Origin: Cyanoderma ruficeps
Lineage: Eukaryota; Chordata; Aves; Passeriformes; Timaliidae
Direction of reading: 5' to 3'
Assembly (NCBI GenBank): GCA_008694505.1
Contig: VZDJ01000594.1
Span: forward strand, 9,149,035 to 9,213,034
Length of the DNA stretch: 64,000 nt
Shown: in pieces, positions 1 through 13,400 of the stretch
Layout: each line of letters opens with the position of its first letter
Position numbering within the stretch: position 1 is the stretch's first letter
Position numbers and translations under genes: made by a program
The notes under the pieces: model-generated
Seen by the model: only the letters and a program-made list of their open reading frames with translations
Told to the model about the DNA's origin: nothing
Databases searched by the model: none

Positions 1-19
1 AGTGGCTTATATTTCTTAC

Positions 20-202
20 CTGTATGGTAAAATGTGAGGAAAAACAAAAGGACTCCCATGAACACATTACTCAAAAAGGTGACAACTCCACAGCTTATTC
101 CTTCTGGAACAGGGTAGACTGTCTCCACAAAGAGCTCAAAGAATATTGGTACGCTGCTGTTGAGGAATATACCAAGCAAAATGCAGGATGTGTACAGTGT
201 AG
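20..202 (-). CDS. SLC49A4: SLC49A4 (DIRC2) coding exon 8: TM10 and TM11
   Basis: This 183-base exon completes A376 and encodes residues 377-436 plus one base of codon 437. The acceptor is tcctag and the donor gtaaga (19-14). [20 protein letters not shown], then [20 protein letters not shown], then [20 protein letters not shown] match human closely. TM10 is about 378-396 and TM11 about 411-433. The F-E-L-x-V-E-x-x-Y-P-x-P-E-G motif between them is typical of the SLC49 (FLVCR-like) family. The donor lies only 19 bases from the window edge, so the terminal exon (about 40 residues with TM12) and the 3' UTR are outside. The open plus-strand frame at this place is a shadow. Confidence 0.96.
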
Positions 203-3200
203 CTAGGACAGAAACAAAAACAGTTATTAATTTCATGCTGGTGTTTTTCCCCCATATTCAGAGCTGCCAAGAATACTAATATCTGAATAACCAAAAAATG
301 CATGATCTTATTTTTATCCTCTGTGTATCAGAAAGAACATCACATCCCACTAGCTTGAGGAAGAATACATGCATTGATTTGTGAAAAAACACAGAAATAC
401 TGAGTGATTTATTTATCTATTTATTTAAACAGAACCCATGAAGATACATTCAGTGATTTGGACTTCACTTGTAAGTAAAACAAACAACAAAATTATGAAT
501 GCAAAGCATCACCTACAGTTTGACTTACCGCTGAAACAAACAGAAAATATTGTCCTACACACAATTAGGACAGGGAGCAATTAATGCACCAAATTGGAAA
601 TGGACATGGATTAACCTTTTGACTTAGCTCTAAAGGTCAAAACTAATTTTGCTTCCATTTTACAAATAAATACTAATGATCTACCAGCTATCGAGACATT
701 AGTATTCAGCACAGCCTGAGCTGCAACATGTTGAATCCCTTCTGGCTTCAAAAGGAAATGAAGGGCACCCAGCTCCTGACAGGAACGGGACAGATTTGAT
801 AATGCAGATTATTTGCTGCTGTACAACAAATTGTTTTTCTTGGACAAACCAGCAGAAGAATGTGACATTTCTTCAGCAGCCTCAGCTCTTTTGTTCTCCA
901 ATTTCTGCCAAACATTTCACATTACTTAATACAGAAGCTTAATACACCTGTATTATCATTTAATAAATGTATTATAGCTATTTCTGGACAACCTCAATAA
1001 CCCAAGGTTAGTGACCAAGTAAAAAGAAGAAGGAAATTATCAGAAGGCTTTAAATAACCAGAAAACTCTGGAAAAATTTCTGAGGTTCCCACCAAAATAC
1101 TAAGAAAACCTAAAGGAAAAAAATTCAGATATGAAAGTGTTATGAAGTCACAGGTGAATTATTTATAGTGTCTTTTTGCTGCAGTGAAAAAATTATAGGG
1201 TACAAAATTCTTAAAAGATTTTTTCGTATAGATATATATATGTGTGTGTACATATTTCAATTTAATTTACAGTCTTTTATCTTAGGGGAGAACGGAAACA
1301 GCTCTGCTTCATCTTTTGTTAAGCACTGTTCAAGCTTTCAACTGAGAAACTTAGGAAGCAGGAAACATTCAGCTTTAAAAAAAATCAGCTTTTTAAAATA
1401 TAAAAAATCATGGAAAAGAAATAAAGGAAACAGAGGACTTGTCTGGATAGGCAAAAGGAGGGAGAGCTGGCCCTGCTTTTTTGTATATACCACAGTAGTC
1501 TGAGCTGTTAAGAAAAACAAACACACACAAAAACAAGCAAAACCAACCCCCTCAAAAAAAAACATGGTAGCTTTTCTTACTCTTGAATTCTCCTGTCATA
1601 AACTGCAGAATAAATCAAAGAAATTGATGCAAGATATGTCCAGGAGTTGTCAGAGAGGAAAGAAAAAAACCCCATACAGTATTAGGATGTTCTTCCTAAT
1701 GCGGTCCTCTGGCTAACACTGAAGACCTGATTCCCTAGTTAAAAGATCCATAGATTTTTGCTGCAAGCCCTCACCGTATTTAAAGTTTCATGAGCCACTC
1801 TTTGAACTCCCATTTACCTCAAACACTGTTGTATATTGCTCTAACTCACTCTAACTGCTGTCGGGTGTAGCCAGAATATCCAATCACACTCAGTGGTTTG
1901 AAATTCTTGTATTGGCTTGAGATACCAACACATAAATGAAATAGAAGAATCTCTGAAGACAAATGAACATTTGCCCTTTACTACACTCAGCTGAAGATGT
2001 CTATAGATACTCATAACTTCTAGAGAACATTTTCAGAAGCTGCCCCAAAGAGAAGGTGGCACCCAGCTGTAATTCTGTATCAGAACTCAAACAGTGGAAA
2101 TAGTTGAGAAGCTGCTGAAAGCCACAACAGCACCATTGAAAGTGGAGCAGTGAACAGAATGGGAGAAGCAACACCTCTGCATGAGGGCTGAAACATCTTC
2201 CACAAGGAGGAACAACCAGGAAAGGGAAATCATGCTTCTGAACAGAGACAATGTCTAGACATAAAATTTCCAGCAATTTAAGAGTGTAACTGGGATGAAG
2301 GCAAAAATTAGCAGCCATTTAAAGACTTCAGATTTTGCTTAATACAGTAGGTGCCAGGGTCTCCATAAAATGAGCAGAAGCCTTCAAACTAGATTTGCTA
2401 GTTTAAAATATGCCCGTTGAATTACATCATTGCTCACCACTCATTAAAAGGTATTAAGATGACCAGACCACAAACTAACAAGGGCAGTAACTCTGTACCT
2501 TAGGAACAACACCCTCACAGTTCCTTGTCACGACACTCACACAAACACACCCACTGGCACACACCTCACACTTGCACACTGAGAGGAGCAAAGCAGCTTT
2601 AGCATCCACCCTTTGGCTGCCCCAAAGTTATTGCCTGTCTTGGGTGTGCACACCAAGAACTGCCAGCTGAATACCAGTGACAGCACCTCAGCTGAGATCA
2701 CAGGCAGTACTGATAAAACAAGGTCTGTGCAGAGGTCCAGGTACACACATCTTTGGAATTAATAAGCAGAAATGGCACAGCAAAAGGACAGACAGAATAT
2801 AGCATCCAGTAGATGCCAATTTAAGTTCTAACATCTAATGGAAATGATAGCTTTTAATTGGGAAACCACAAAAAGAAGCTCTGAAAATGAGGGAGGGAGA
2901 CGTGCACATCTGAAAGCCTTCTTTAAACGGTTCATATTGCAGTGATGGGAAACTGCTTTTTATTTCATGCATCTGTAAATCACCCAGGGTTATCCTGAGT
3001 GCTATACAAATAAGCTTGGCAACTGAGTCACAAATCCAACCAGTCAACTAGACAGGAACTCAAACATAAGATATGCAGTTTTAGAAAAATAAGTCACAGA
3101 GACAAGGAAAATCAGAGTTCAGAAGTGTTTTTTGTTTTTCATTTCACACACTAAATAGCGTATCTCATATTCCAGCTCGTGGGCAACAGGATTGCAGGCA

Positions 3201-5211
3201 GATACCTCCTATTAACAGGGACCATTTGCTTTCCATCACAGAGACCTTGTGCTGAACTAACACAAACAATTACCATGATTTTATACTGCAGAAGAACAGC
3301 TGCTGAAGTTACAGCAAATGTTCTTTCAATTAAGACAATCTTAATGACAGTCATTGGAAATGAATATAAGGATCTGAAAGCACTGACAAAAAGAAAAAAG
3401 AGATGATTCACCAAGAAGCTAACATTATGTCCTAAAGAATAACAACTAACTTGGAGAGGCATACACTGGAGAAGTGTGTCATGCTACCACTATTTAAAAA
3501 AAAAATCACTTTTTCTTAGGAAAAGAAATTAATTAATTGCCTATGAAGTTATGTGCAAAGTTGTGTTTCCAAGACAATGACAGCCATGAACATCGACAAT
3601 GGAACTGGGCTAGGTTTCTTAAAATATGACATTAATAGAAATAGTTTAAAAGACGTTTGTGTGCATTAAGCAGCTATTTCTCAGCTACTGACCACTGCAA
3701 AAAGATCAGCAAAGGCAAAAACATCCATCCAAAGCACAGCTGTTTCAGAGAACTGGCCAGGAGCTGCTTCAGCAGGAGGCTCAAGCCATGTTTCATCATG
3801 TCATGTTCATGCTTGAGGTATGAGGTAACCCTTGCTATTCCCTCAGCACTCATTCTGCTGGCCAGGAAGGAAGCAAGGAATAAAATGTGCCTTGATAATA
3901 GCACTAGAGATGTTACCAGTTAGATGACTTGGGACTGATGGTGATACAGTGGCTTAGCAGAAAGAGCAGAAAAAGTGGCAAGAAGAAAGGTTCCTGACTG
4001 GCTTAGCTCCTACAGGCCTTCAGCTACTGGATGACAAATACATGCCATATCCCAGAAAAATACTTTCTCTTCTCCTGGCTTCAGGCTGTGGCAAAAGCTT
4101 TCAACCAATTAAAAAAAAAGGGGGGGGAGGGGGCAGAAGTTAGGAAGTCAAACAGTGAAGTGATTTAAATGACAGCCTTCACTTTGGTGTCCTCAGATGA
4201 GCTTGCAATGCAGCAGAAGGAGACTCAACTATCTCTGACATATAAACATTTCCCAGAATTTTCCAGGATGTTCTGCAACATGTTTAGCGATTTACCATCA
4301 CTTAAATTATACCATCACTAAATGTATAACTACAGAGCCCAATCCAAACCCAAATGAAATTGATGGAAGGACTTTAACTGATGGGAGTAGTTCTTATCAA
4401 CCATTGGCACATGTATCTTGGCTGATTTTTAACAAAGAATATGAAATATTACCATTTCTTAAAAAAAAAATTCAGATAAATTTACACAGGAAATGCTGTA
4501 TCTAGTGCAAGCAAGTCATACAGTGTCTCCTTCCAAACTCCTCTGCCAGAATCTCCTGAACTCTGTACATTTTGTAACAGTTCTCTTCTGAGACGCACTC
4601 AGCCAAAACTCACACAGATTTTATACAGATAAACAGGAGAGTAAATACAATGGAACGTATTCTCTTGGGAGCAGCACACAATTTAAAGCAAAACTTATGG
4701 AGATCTAGGGCACTTTGTTATTGCCCATTATAACTCTATCCCAAACATCAAAGTGAAAGGATAATGCCCCATGTGGATGCAGGCTTTGTTCACTTTAGTG
4801 CTTCAGTATGCCCATGACCATTTTGAACAATTCAGGTAGTTCCTGCGAAAATCTAAAGTCCATTAAAGTAGAATGAAACCTCCCTATAATCTAACTCTTG
4901 CTACTGGCCATGGTAAGAAAACTCATGGAAGAAGTAACCCTTAATTTTTCCATGAGAAATGTGACTCCTTTAAGGTAAGACAGTAAATTTTACTCTAATT
5001 CACTTAAGGGAATGAAACAACACAATAGAGGAAAATGTCTCTGTAGTGCACATTTATAACATCAATGTTTCATTGCCTGGATTTCCATTCCAGCACGCAC
5101 TGATTAAATTGTTATCTCATGATATAGTTTTGAAAGTAACCAAAAATCTGATCAAATTTGATTTGTTCTACATTCTTCTCATGAGAAAAGCTAGTGGAAC
5201 TTGCTTTGAAA

Positions 5212-5305
5212 GCAGAGAATTCAGCTTGGAGAACTAAGAAGTGAAAAAATTACTGAGTGCAGAGCATTCAGTTTGGAGAACTAAGAAGTGAAAAAATTAC
5301 TGAGT
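5212..5305. repeat. 47-bp tandem duplication (two copies)
   Basis: Copy 1 is 5212-5258 and copy 2 is 5259-5305, directly adjacent. They differ at only two positions (gagaattcagc in copy 1, gagcattcagt in copy 2). Both contain ggagaactaagaagtgaaa. The near-identity in neutral intron DNA suggests a recent duplication. Confidence 0.97.
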
Positions 5306-5530
5306 AAGCCTCAAGCAATGAATGAGGAGAGGGTGGAAATTACACAATATTTGAGGTTTGCTATCAGTGGATATTTAGAGTGCCCAGATTCATAGATACT
5401 CATCCCTGAAACGCTCTTTCCAAATTTCAGGCACTGTATACTTGTGCACATTGTTTTTTAAAAGAAAATAACCCCCCAAATTAGTCTAAGCACTCTTCTA
5501 ACTGTGAAGTTAAAGAAGCTGTCAGCAAAA

Positions 5531-5655
5531 CAAAGGTCATTATTCCCACCTTATGAGTGGGAAAAGCACAGCAGGATCAGGGTAATGATTTGCCCAGAGC
5601 CCTAAGCAGGTTAATGTTCTCAGGCCACTATTCCATCCTCTGCCTCACACTTACC
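5531..5655 (-). mobile_element. Ancient MIR-like SINE remnant, inverted
   Basis: Words such as tcattattcccaccttatga, gtgggaaaagcacagcagga and gatttgcccagagccctaag follow the reverse complement of the MIR consensus (attattcccattttacagatg, then gaggcacagag, then gacttgcccaaggtcac). It is degraded, in intron 7, and has no coding content. Confidence 0.45.
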
Positions 5656-7805
5656 TAGCATATCTTGTTTATAATAAAGAAATTAAACTAAAATAATAAA
5701 CCAATCAGTATTATATTATTAACACCTCTCTTTTTCTGTGCTTTGTAGATGAGGACAGGGAGACAGATGTGTTTATAATGTTCAATCTGTTGAACCTGAA
5801 AATAAAAGTGTGGGCTGCTTAACCTAAATATAGTCATCACCTTAGGGAGCTGCCACTGCATTCAGTGTCTGCCATGCAGCACTCGAAAAGATTTTGTAAA
5901 GCAAACTTCTGCTGAATGTGCTTATAAATATTAGAATATTCTTGATATGCTACACTGAAAACATTCAATCAGAGCTGTGAGCAACTAGTGTTGCATATCA
6001 ATTTTTGGAAAATGCTAGTATTTGTATCCAGAGATCCTACCAGCAATACAAAGCGGCAAGGTACTGAAACTGGCAATACAATGTCTTATGCAATTATTTT
6101 GGGTCGAAGTATCCCATTGTACGTAAATTCACATAATGAAGTTCAGTACAAAGCAAACTAACAATGAACTTGGCAAAGAGAAACAGATCAGCAGCTGCAC
6201 TGGGAATTCAATGGAGAAAACTATTTTAATGCTTGATGTGTACATAAAATTGTCTTTGAAACTGAAATGCAAATAATATACATTAAAATTAAAATTTCTT
6301 AAAATAAAAATTCAGGCTTGCTTAAAATATAAACCAATTCCAGAATCAAGGTTTTTGGAGAGCTGTGATTAGCTGATGAGAGGTGTTTTAGACAGATGAT
6401 GTAGTAGTTGGCACTGTATCATTATTGCCTTGCTTTCTTTCTTCCCCACACTGGCTGTTATAGTTCATATATACAACTTCTGAATACACTTTTCATAAAG
6501 TCTTTTAGACTTACATTAAGAAGTCAGCAAATGACACAAAACTTGTCTTCCACCACAGGAGGAGGAAAAAATGGAGTGTATTATGCAAATAAAAAGCAAT
6601 GCAGGCATTACTCAACACAAACAATGTTAAACAGTATAATTTAAAACCACAAATGCAGTCATTGATTTTTAATATCTGCATTAAAGGTCTCCATTCTAAG
6701 TAATTACATTTTGTAGGAAATATCTTTAAATGATGTTGTGCCCATTTAAAAGGAATTAGGAGAATATTATACAAACAAGGTGAGGAAAATATATTTTGCT
6801 GTGACCATTTTTTCAAATATCTTCCCTCCCCCAGTATTTAAATGAGACATTAGTAAAACTGGTGCAAAGAACACCAATTAAAATAGGGGTCTGATTGGCT
6901 AGTATTTTAAAAACAAATATTTAGAGATTTTTTTCATTGTCTTTTAGAGTGAATAATTGGCCAAACTCTCTCATCTTTTTATGCCTCCATAAAAACACAT
7001 CCACCTACTGCTTGCTCTGAGCCCAGGTGGGAGACAGGCAGAGTTTTTTTCAGAAGAGGGAGATGAACTTATGTCACCCACTATCCACATCCTAAAGGAA
7101 AAGACTGTTTTTGGACCTGGGGAAACCACAATCAGGGTCTGCCTACAGATGCACACTTTATTCATGGATCAAGCAGCTGTCAGGTGAGATACAGCAGCTG
7201 ATGATGATGTCACCTAACCTGCCTTCATCTCTGTGGTGAAGCCTGCCTTAACACCTGGGCCAGTACAAAGGCTCCCATAAGGTGTCTTGTCTCCTCCCCA
7301 AAATGACCATCCTGTCCTGTGGAAGAGATGACTTTTTACTGTACCAGCAATCCTTCAGATCATGTGGATATTTCAGCAGTTCCCAGGTATCCTGAAGATG
7401 GCAACACCTGTGGCTTTGTAGGGCAAAGCCTGACTTGTTCAAGAGAAGAACACTGGAGGCAGGCCCAGAGAGGAGGGGGAAATCCCTCCCAAAATGGGAG
7501 CTACATGGTTGGAAGGTAAAACCTCTTTGGAAGATCAAATGGACACCCCCCACGAGTTTCCATGTCAGTTTTGAACCCTGCCTGCTCTGCCTCAGCATTT
7601 GAATAAGGCTGAAAGTGTGGAGTGAGATCCATCACTGGCTCTGTAGCACTGCCAAGCCCAAAACCCGTGCTCTTTGCCAGAGGGCTGGAAGAAGCCTACA
7701 AGCCTTCTGACAACATCAAAACCTGCCTTCAATAACACACCAATCTGTGCTTTGCAGCAGGTGTCCAAAGTGGCTCTGGAATACAAAGTATTTTATGGAC
7801 CTTTT

Positions 7806-7909
7806 TTGGAAAAAAAGAGAAAAAGAAAAAAGAAAAAAAAAAGTAAAGAAAGAGGGAAAAAAGAGAACACTAGAAGAAATAAAAAATAAACAAAAAAATT
7901 AAAAAAATA
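7806..7909. repeat. A-rich / purine-rich low-complexity tract
   Basis: About 100 bases are made almost wholly of A with scattered G (gaaaaaaagagaaaaagaaa and similar), turning to A with occasional T and C at the right end. It could be a decayed poly-A tail of a plus-strand retroposed sequence, but no body upstream was recognised. Confidence 0.85.
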
Positions 7910-8521
7910 TGAATGAGGGAAAAGCCCCACAGTGATGCTTGCTTTTGTTCTGCACATCTTCCAGCTCTACAAAAAACACACAGAGAATAACCGCTTGGCA
8001 ATCCACTGTCAACACTTGTCCACTGATATGCTGAGTGACTTCCACCTTTACCAGCTACCACTAATCACTTCCAAAAGCTGCCAGCCCACAGCCTGCATCT
8101 GACCTCCTAGATTTGTACTCCAATACACTTTACATCACAAACTTTTAATTAAAAGGAGAAGAAAAAAAGAAGTTCATCCAAATCAATTCAAATGTACCGT
8201 TTCTCCCAATTACTGTGAATGCAGAGGTCATCATCATGTTGCATCATTACATTGAGGAATAATCTAGCATGAAGTTCTATAAATTAGCTTAAGTAGCTTG
8301 TGTGTTTTCATCCATAACAGCATATTTCATAAAGATACAGCACTGCTTTTCTGTGTACAAGGAACTAAATTGAACAGGCACATTACATCTATTTTATAAG
8401 AACTTTATTGAGAAAAGCCTGATACGAACCTTCCCCCACTGCATATCTATGACATTTAAACAGAAGAAAAAAGAGATCTTATTTTCTGGCTGCACATTAG
8501 ACTCTGATGCTTTAGATTGCC

Positions 8522-8540
8522 TTTTTTTTTTTTTTTTTTN
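8522..8540. repeat. Poly-T run ending in an unresolved base
   Basis: Eighteen T residues are followed by N at 8540. The N marks an uncertain homopolymer length, so local coordinates could shift slightly. Confidence 0.95.
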
Positions 8541-10344
8541 ACCACAATTCTGGCACTTCTATTCAAAACAAGCTTGTGTTTTAAAGAAAAGGGTTCAGCA
8601 TTTACAGTGACATATATAAGAAAAGCACTGATAGGGAACTCTCATATATAATTACAACTTAATCTAAGGAATCATCCATTTTAAGAGAAATGGTAATTGC
8701 ATGAAAAGTACAACCCAATCCCTGTATTTGAATCAAGGGATGACAGTTTAGGATACTATATATCAAACCTCAAATACCCTACCTACTTTTATGTCCTGAC
8801 AGTGGATCACCTTTTCAAAAAAACCAGCCCAATGCACCTACATTCTATAAACAAGTAAGTATTCTTATAGAACCTATGTTGCATGCCGAATTCTTTACAA
8901 AAAAAACCCCAATAAAATAAAATCAGAGAGAGCTCCATCAGTTTTGTTTTGGAACACTGGCGAGTACGTAATGACTTTCCCCTCTTGAAACGTCTCTGCT
9001 TCATTTTTATGCATAGACTTGAAGGGTCATTTATGTGTTTGGCTTGTTGCATCAATTCAGAGGATAGAGTTACTGTAAAAATTTACATTACTGGAGGCTT
9101 GTGGTGATGAAGCAGGCAAGCATGAGAAAAAAAGCTGTTATTGCTTTTATTTTAGATTTGATGGAAAAGTGTAGTAGTCATTTAGTATGACAACAGCCAT
9201 CATGAAATTTGATTTGTTTATTGATTACATTATGTTTTATTTAAGTAGAATTTTTGAAAGCATTGAAATTTCAAGATAAAGCACAAATTTGACCTATCTA
9301 TCCAGATGGTGTTGCTCCTGAATTGATCATGTATTTCAATTTGCTGTACCCACTTTAGTTTATAGTTGTGACATTTGCAGTGCACCAAGGACACTTACTG
9401 AAACTCAAACTTAATTTGAGTAAAACACTACTCTATATACTAGTCTCCCCACCAAACTCTTTTATTAAAAATGGACAAAAAAAGTTTTCGTTTCTCCGAG
9501 AATGCACAAATTGCTTGTAACAAAGATGGCACTTTATTTAAAATGGATTTATAGAATTTTTTACTAAATAAATATATTTTTGAATCTTGATGGCTTAGGT
9601 TTACTGTAACTTGCTACTCTGTTGAAGGTCTTGGAATCACAGGTGGATCAGTCCCTTGGTGCACATAATAAGGTGAAGGCCAGGTTTTTAAGAACTAAGC
9701 AGTGCCACCTTTTAACAAATGGTACACCTCTCTTGTAACCTGACTAGACCTCTGAGATTTTCCCCCAGCCCTGCCAGCAGCTTTTTTTCCTGTCTTTTTG
9801 AGGCACAGGCTGAGTTAATTTTGGGCTGGAAGAGTTCCCTGAACCTGCATGCAGGTGCAAAAAAAGAGGACAGCACTGTGCAGGGACAGATTTAGATGGT
9901 TGAAAACACTAGGGGTCACCTTGGTTTGAAATGCACCATGTGTTTCCAGGAACTAATGCGAGTGTCAGACTCCTAAATTCCCAGACATGTCACTGTTTCT
10001 TATAGGCAACACTACTCTCATTCATCTGATTTTTCTTGATTTACTTCTCACTTTGGTTATTCCAAAAGACCCAAAATAGAAAAACACTTTGTCTCCAAAT
10101 CAAACTTAAATGTGTATTTGGGGTTCTTGTTATTGGGTTTTTTGAAGTTTTTAATCTTTTTATGAGTTATTCAAAGCCAGTGACAACATTTCAGGTTCAA
10201 AAGACTTTCTAAACATTTCATTTTGTCTTAGTCAAACTACTGTATTACTAAAGATACCAAACTAGGTTATAAGATAGTGAAAACTGCAAATATTTGCGTG
10301 TAATATAAATTATAAAAAATAGGAATTAAAATCATTATCAATAC

Positions 10345-10472
10345 CTGTGGTTAGAGGCAGATGAGTGACAGTAGTTAGACAGGTGAGAGTGAACCAGGTT
10401 GATGCTAATGTTGCTCCAGATAAAAGCAGCAGCAGTATGAACTTCAGCATGCCCCTGATAAAATCTGCAAAT
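10345..10472 (-). CDS. SLC49A4: SLC49A4 (DIRC2) coding exon 7: TM9 and start of TM10
   Basis: This 128-base exon completes R333, encodes residues 334-375 and gives one base of codon 376. The acceptor is ttttag and the donor gtattg. [10 protein letters not shown], with R333, A335, D336, R339 and G340, is the C-terminal-half counterpart of MFS motif A between TM8 and TM9. [14 protein letters not shown] forms TM9. [18 protein letters not shown] is the luminal segment leading into TM10. The human protein reads C-L-N-S-I-T-H-L-P-L-T-T at the end, so this is a conservative variant. Confidence 0.95.
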
Positions 10473-13400
10473 CTAAAATAAAAGCACACATCAGAGCAGT
10501 AGAAATGCTGATTTTCATATTATTTAAATGCGATGCTTGGCAATTAATTCAGTATATTCTCATTAAACATTCTGGAGACTATAAAAACAATTTAAAAGTC
10601 ATTTCTCATTTTCAGAAATAGAAAAAAGGTATTTTTATAGAATGGTGATATTTCTAGCTGTCAAGCTGAAGAGCCATGGATTTTTTAGCTGTCACGAAGT
10701 AACAACCAAACCAGAACAATTCTCAAGCAATTCTCAAGGCATCAAATGAAAACACTGGAGGAAAGTTGGTTTTTTTTCTTCTGCATTTGTTGGACACAAT
10801 ATCTCACCACTACTTCCATCACTGTTTTGTCAGCCTTTGCCAGTCCCCCTTGGCAAACACAGAGCTCCATTAGCATATGAGGAGGCTGCCGAATTTCATT
10901 CAAGACATAGTTAAGTGTCAAGATTCATTCCTGTGGGAAATGGAAAAACTCCAAAAAATTCCAGAGAATCCCTAGTTGAAGATGACAAGGGACAGCTTCT
11001 GAACTGTTGGATGCATTGGTGTTGAAGCTCATGGTGGCTTAGGCAAGGAAGGAACTCTTTACACAGGGGGTCACTGCCAATGGCTGTTTTGGGTTGAAAA
11101 GTTCCAGAAACCACAAGCTTGGTGCTACTCCTCTTCTACACAGACCTGCTGACAGACTGGGGGAGGACACCCCTCAAGTCCTTGGACAGTCTGGCTCTTG
11201 CCTAGAGGGAATTATGATCTTTATACCACCTGATGGTACAGTTCTTTTTTTCATCTTTTTTTTTTCCTTTTTCTTTCAAGGAGACAGAATGCTTTTGAGC
11301 AGTGCTCGTGTGGCATAATTATCAGTGCAACTGTTCTTTTCAAAGTGGATGTCAACCTAAGTACTGGGAAAGATATATTAGAAAAGGCAATGCAATCTAT
11401 TCATGAGTAATTTTCTATAATCTCCTGCTCAGAAGTTGTGACTTTGAATGGACAGGTCAGACATGTATTTCTAAAGCATATCTTCTGTCCCCACAGGCTC
11501 CTACCTTGATTAGGCTAATGGCAGCATAATCCACCTAGTTTGGTCCATGATGAAATTTGTCTGTCCATCAGCTAATTGCCTTCTCTGCCCTGACAAAGAT
11601 CACTCTATAAGCAGATACCTTATAGCAGGTACAGGAAATGCTACCAACATTTTGAGAACTTCCAAATATACCGTAAGAGATGCAGAAGTAATGCAATCAA
11701 ACACTCTCCGCTCCCCCAAACCAACTTCTGTCCTTGTTATTTTGATTCTCCCCATGCCTGAATTCCACATTGAATTTAGCAGTGAGTTAATTCAATAAGC
11801 AGTAGTGGGAGATCAATGCTGCATATAATGTGAGAAGTTTATGACTGCAGTGTTCAAGTGGCTTATGCATTCATCTCCAATAGCCAGAGGCCAGCTGCTA
11901 CTGGTGGATTTTTTTCTGACCTTCCAATCAAGGAGTCAGGATCGCCTCACTGGTTTGCCAGTTTCTTTAATTATTCTTTGGGCTCACGAGGGTCAAAATC
12001 AGCAATTTTAAAAGCTTTGCAGACGCATCTCAAAGTGTAAACTTCCAGCTTATTCCACAGAGACTCTCATTTTGCCTGCTGGCAAACATCACCGTCCTTA
12101 CAGGCAAGGGCAGTGACATAGATCCTGTCCCTCTTGTGTGAGGGACATTCACAGACAACAGGTCTGGGGGTGATCTCTAGGGGACCCTCAGTCTCTATCC
12201 CACCACCAGGGATATGTGGGGATGAGGGGCTGATATGCATCTAAGCCATTCATGACAGCTAAGCGGAGAAAATACCTAGCTTTACCAAGCAGCTGCAACT
12301 CTTCCTGACACAAAGATGCCAGTTAGATATCCCAGAGATACCCACACAGGGTAGCAAGCAGTGTGCTCCAAAGAGCTCTCAGATACCACACAACTCAAAA
12401 AGGGTCAAATGTACCCCAAAGTAAAGGTTTATTCAGCTATTGGATTCAGCCAGCAATAGAAATAATAGAAAAAGACCCCACAATAACCTAGCCTGAACTT
12501 GATAATTGAAGGACTTCTGTTTCTTGTCTGGTTACAGGAGAATAAAGAAGACTAAATCTAGTCTACTCTTCATAATACTTGCTTCAATCAAAAAATATAT
12601 GAGAAATTACTTTCATCCTCAGACCCTGTACCTAATTTCAAACCTTTGTTCTCTATAAATCCTTCTTCATCATCTAGCATGTAAGGGATTGTTTGCAACT
12701 GCTTAAAAAGTAGGCACAACAGGAGAGAAAGTGTATACTGTGCCAGACACAGACCTCTGAGCCTACTGCTGGCAACAATCTCCAGCCTCCCAGCAGATCC
12801 AGCCCTAGGCTGTATCCTACAGTTAAAATCACAAACCTGCACTGCTGACAACACTGTCTGTTGCTAAGGAAATTATCACCATGCCATAGTTTCAGCATTT
12901 TGATTATACTGCAGGTTAGAAGCAGGAACTGAAACTGAGCTGCAGAGGACAAAACCTCAGAAGTATCTATGATCCTTGGCAAATGTGAGGAAAAGAAAAA
13001 TTCAAAAACTGAGAAAATGGAACAGATTTATGTTTCCATGCTATTATATGACTGCTGCTCTTTGACACTGCTTTTCTTCAAACTAGTAGCATTTGAAAGC
13101 TGCCAGCAAGGGGTACAGCACCTACCAGCTGCCCAAAATAGGCCAGGCTTTTCAATTATAAAAATGCATCGAACACATTAGCTAAACATGTAAGTTCATG
13201 GCTATCAGGACAGCAGTGGGTGGAGAGTAGAAGGATTTACGTATAATGCTGAGAAAAACTTGCACCATTTTGAAAATGAGATAGATAAACAAATTTCCAA
13301 ACTGGGCATTACTTTAAATACAGATGATTTAACACATACTGTGATGGACCGGACCTAATGCTCTAGGGCAAGACTCAGGTTGTTAAAAATTCTAAATTAT

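Larger units (their letters stand above)
203..10344 (-). other. SLC49A4: SLC49A4 intron 7
   Basis: This 10.1-kb AT-rich intron has the donor gtattg and the acceptor tcctag. It holds a 47-bp tandem duplication, a MIR-like remnant, an A-rich tract and a T-run with an unresolved base. A somewhat GC-richer stretch at about 7000-7800 carries overlapping short open frames on both strands but no recognisable protein. I see no other gene. Confidence 0.9.

Noticed and set aside
7248..7598. 116-codon minus-strand frame in a less AT-rich part of intron 7
   Set aside because: No recognisable domain or codon pattern, no matching splice context, and overlapping frames occur on the other strand.
12060..12440. 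Possible LTR on the minus strand (AATAAA at 12433-12428, less AT-rich block)
   Set aside because: No terminal TG/CA boundaries, TATA box at the proper distance or target-site duplication could be seen; too weak to list.
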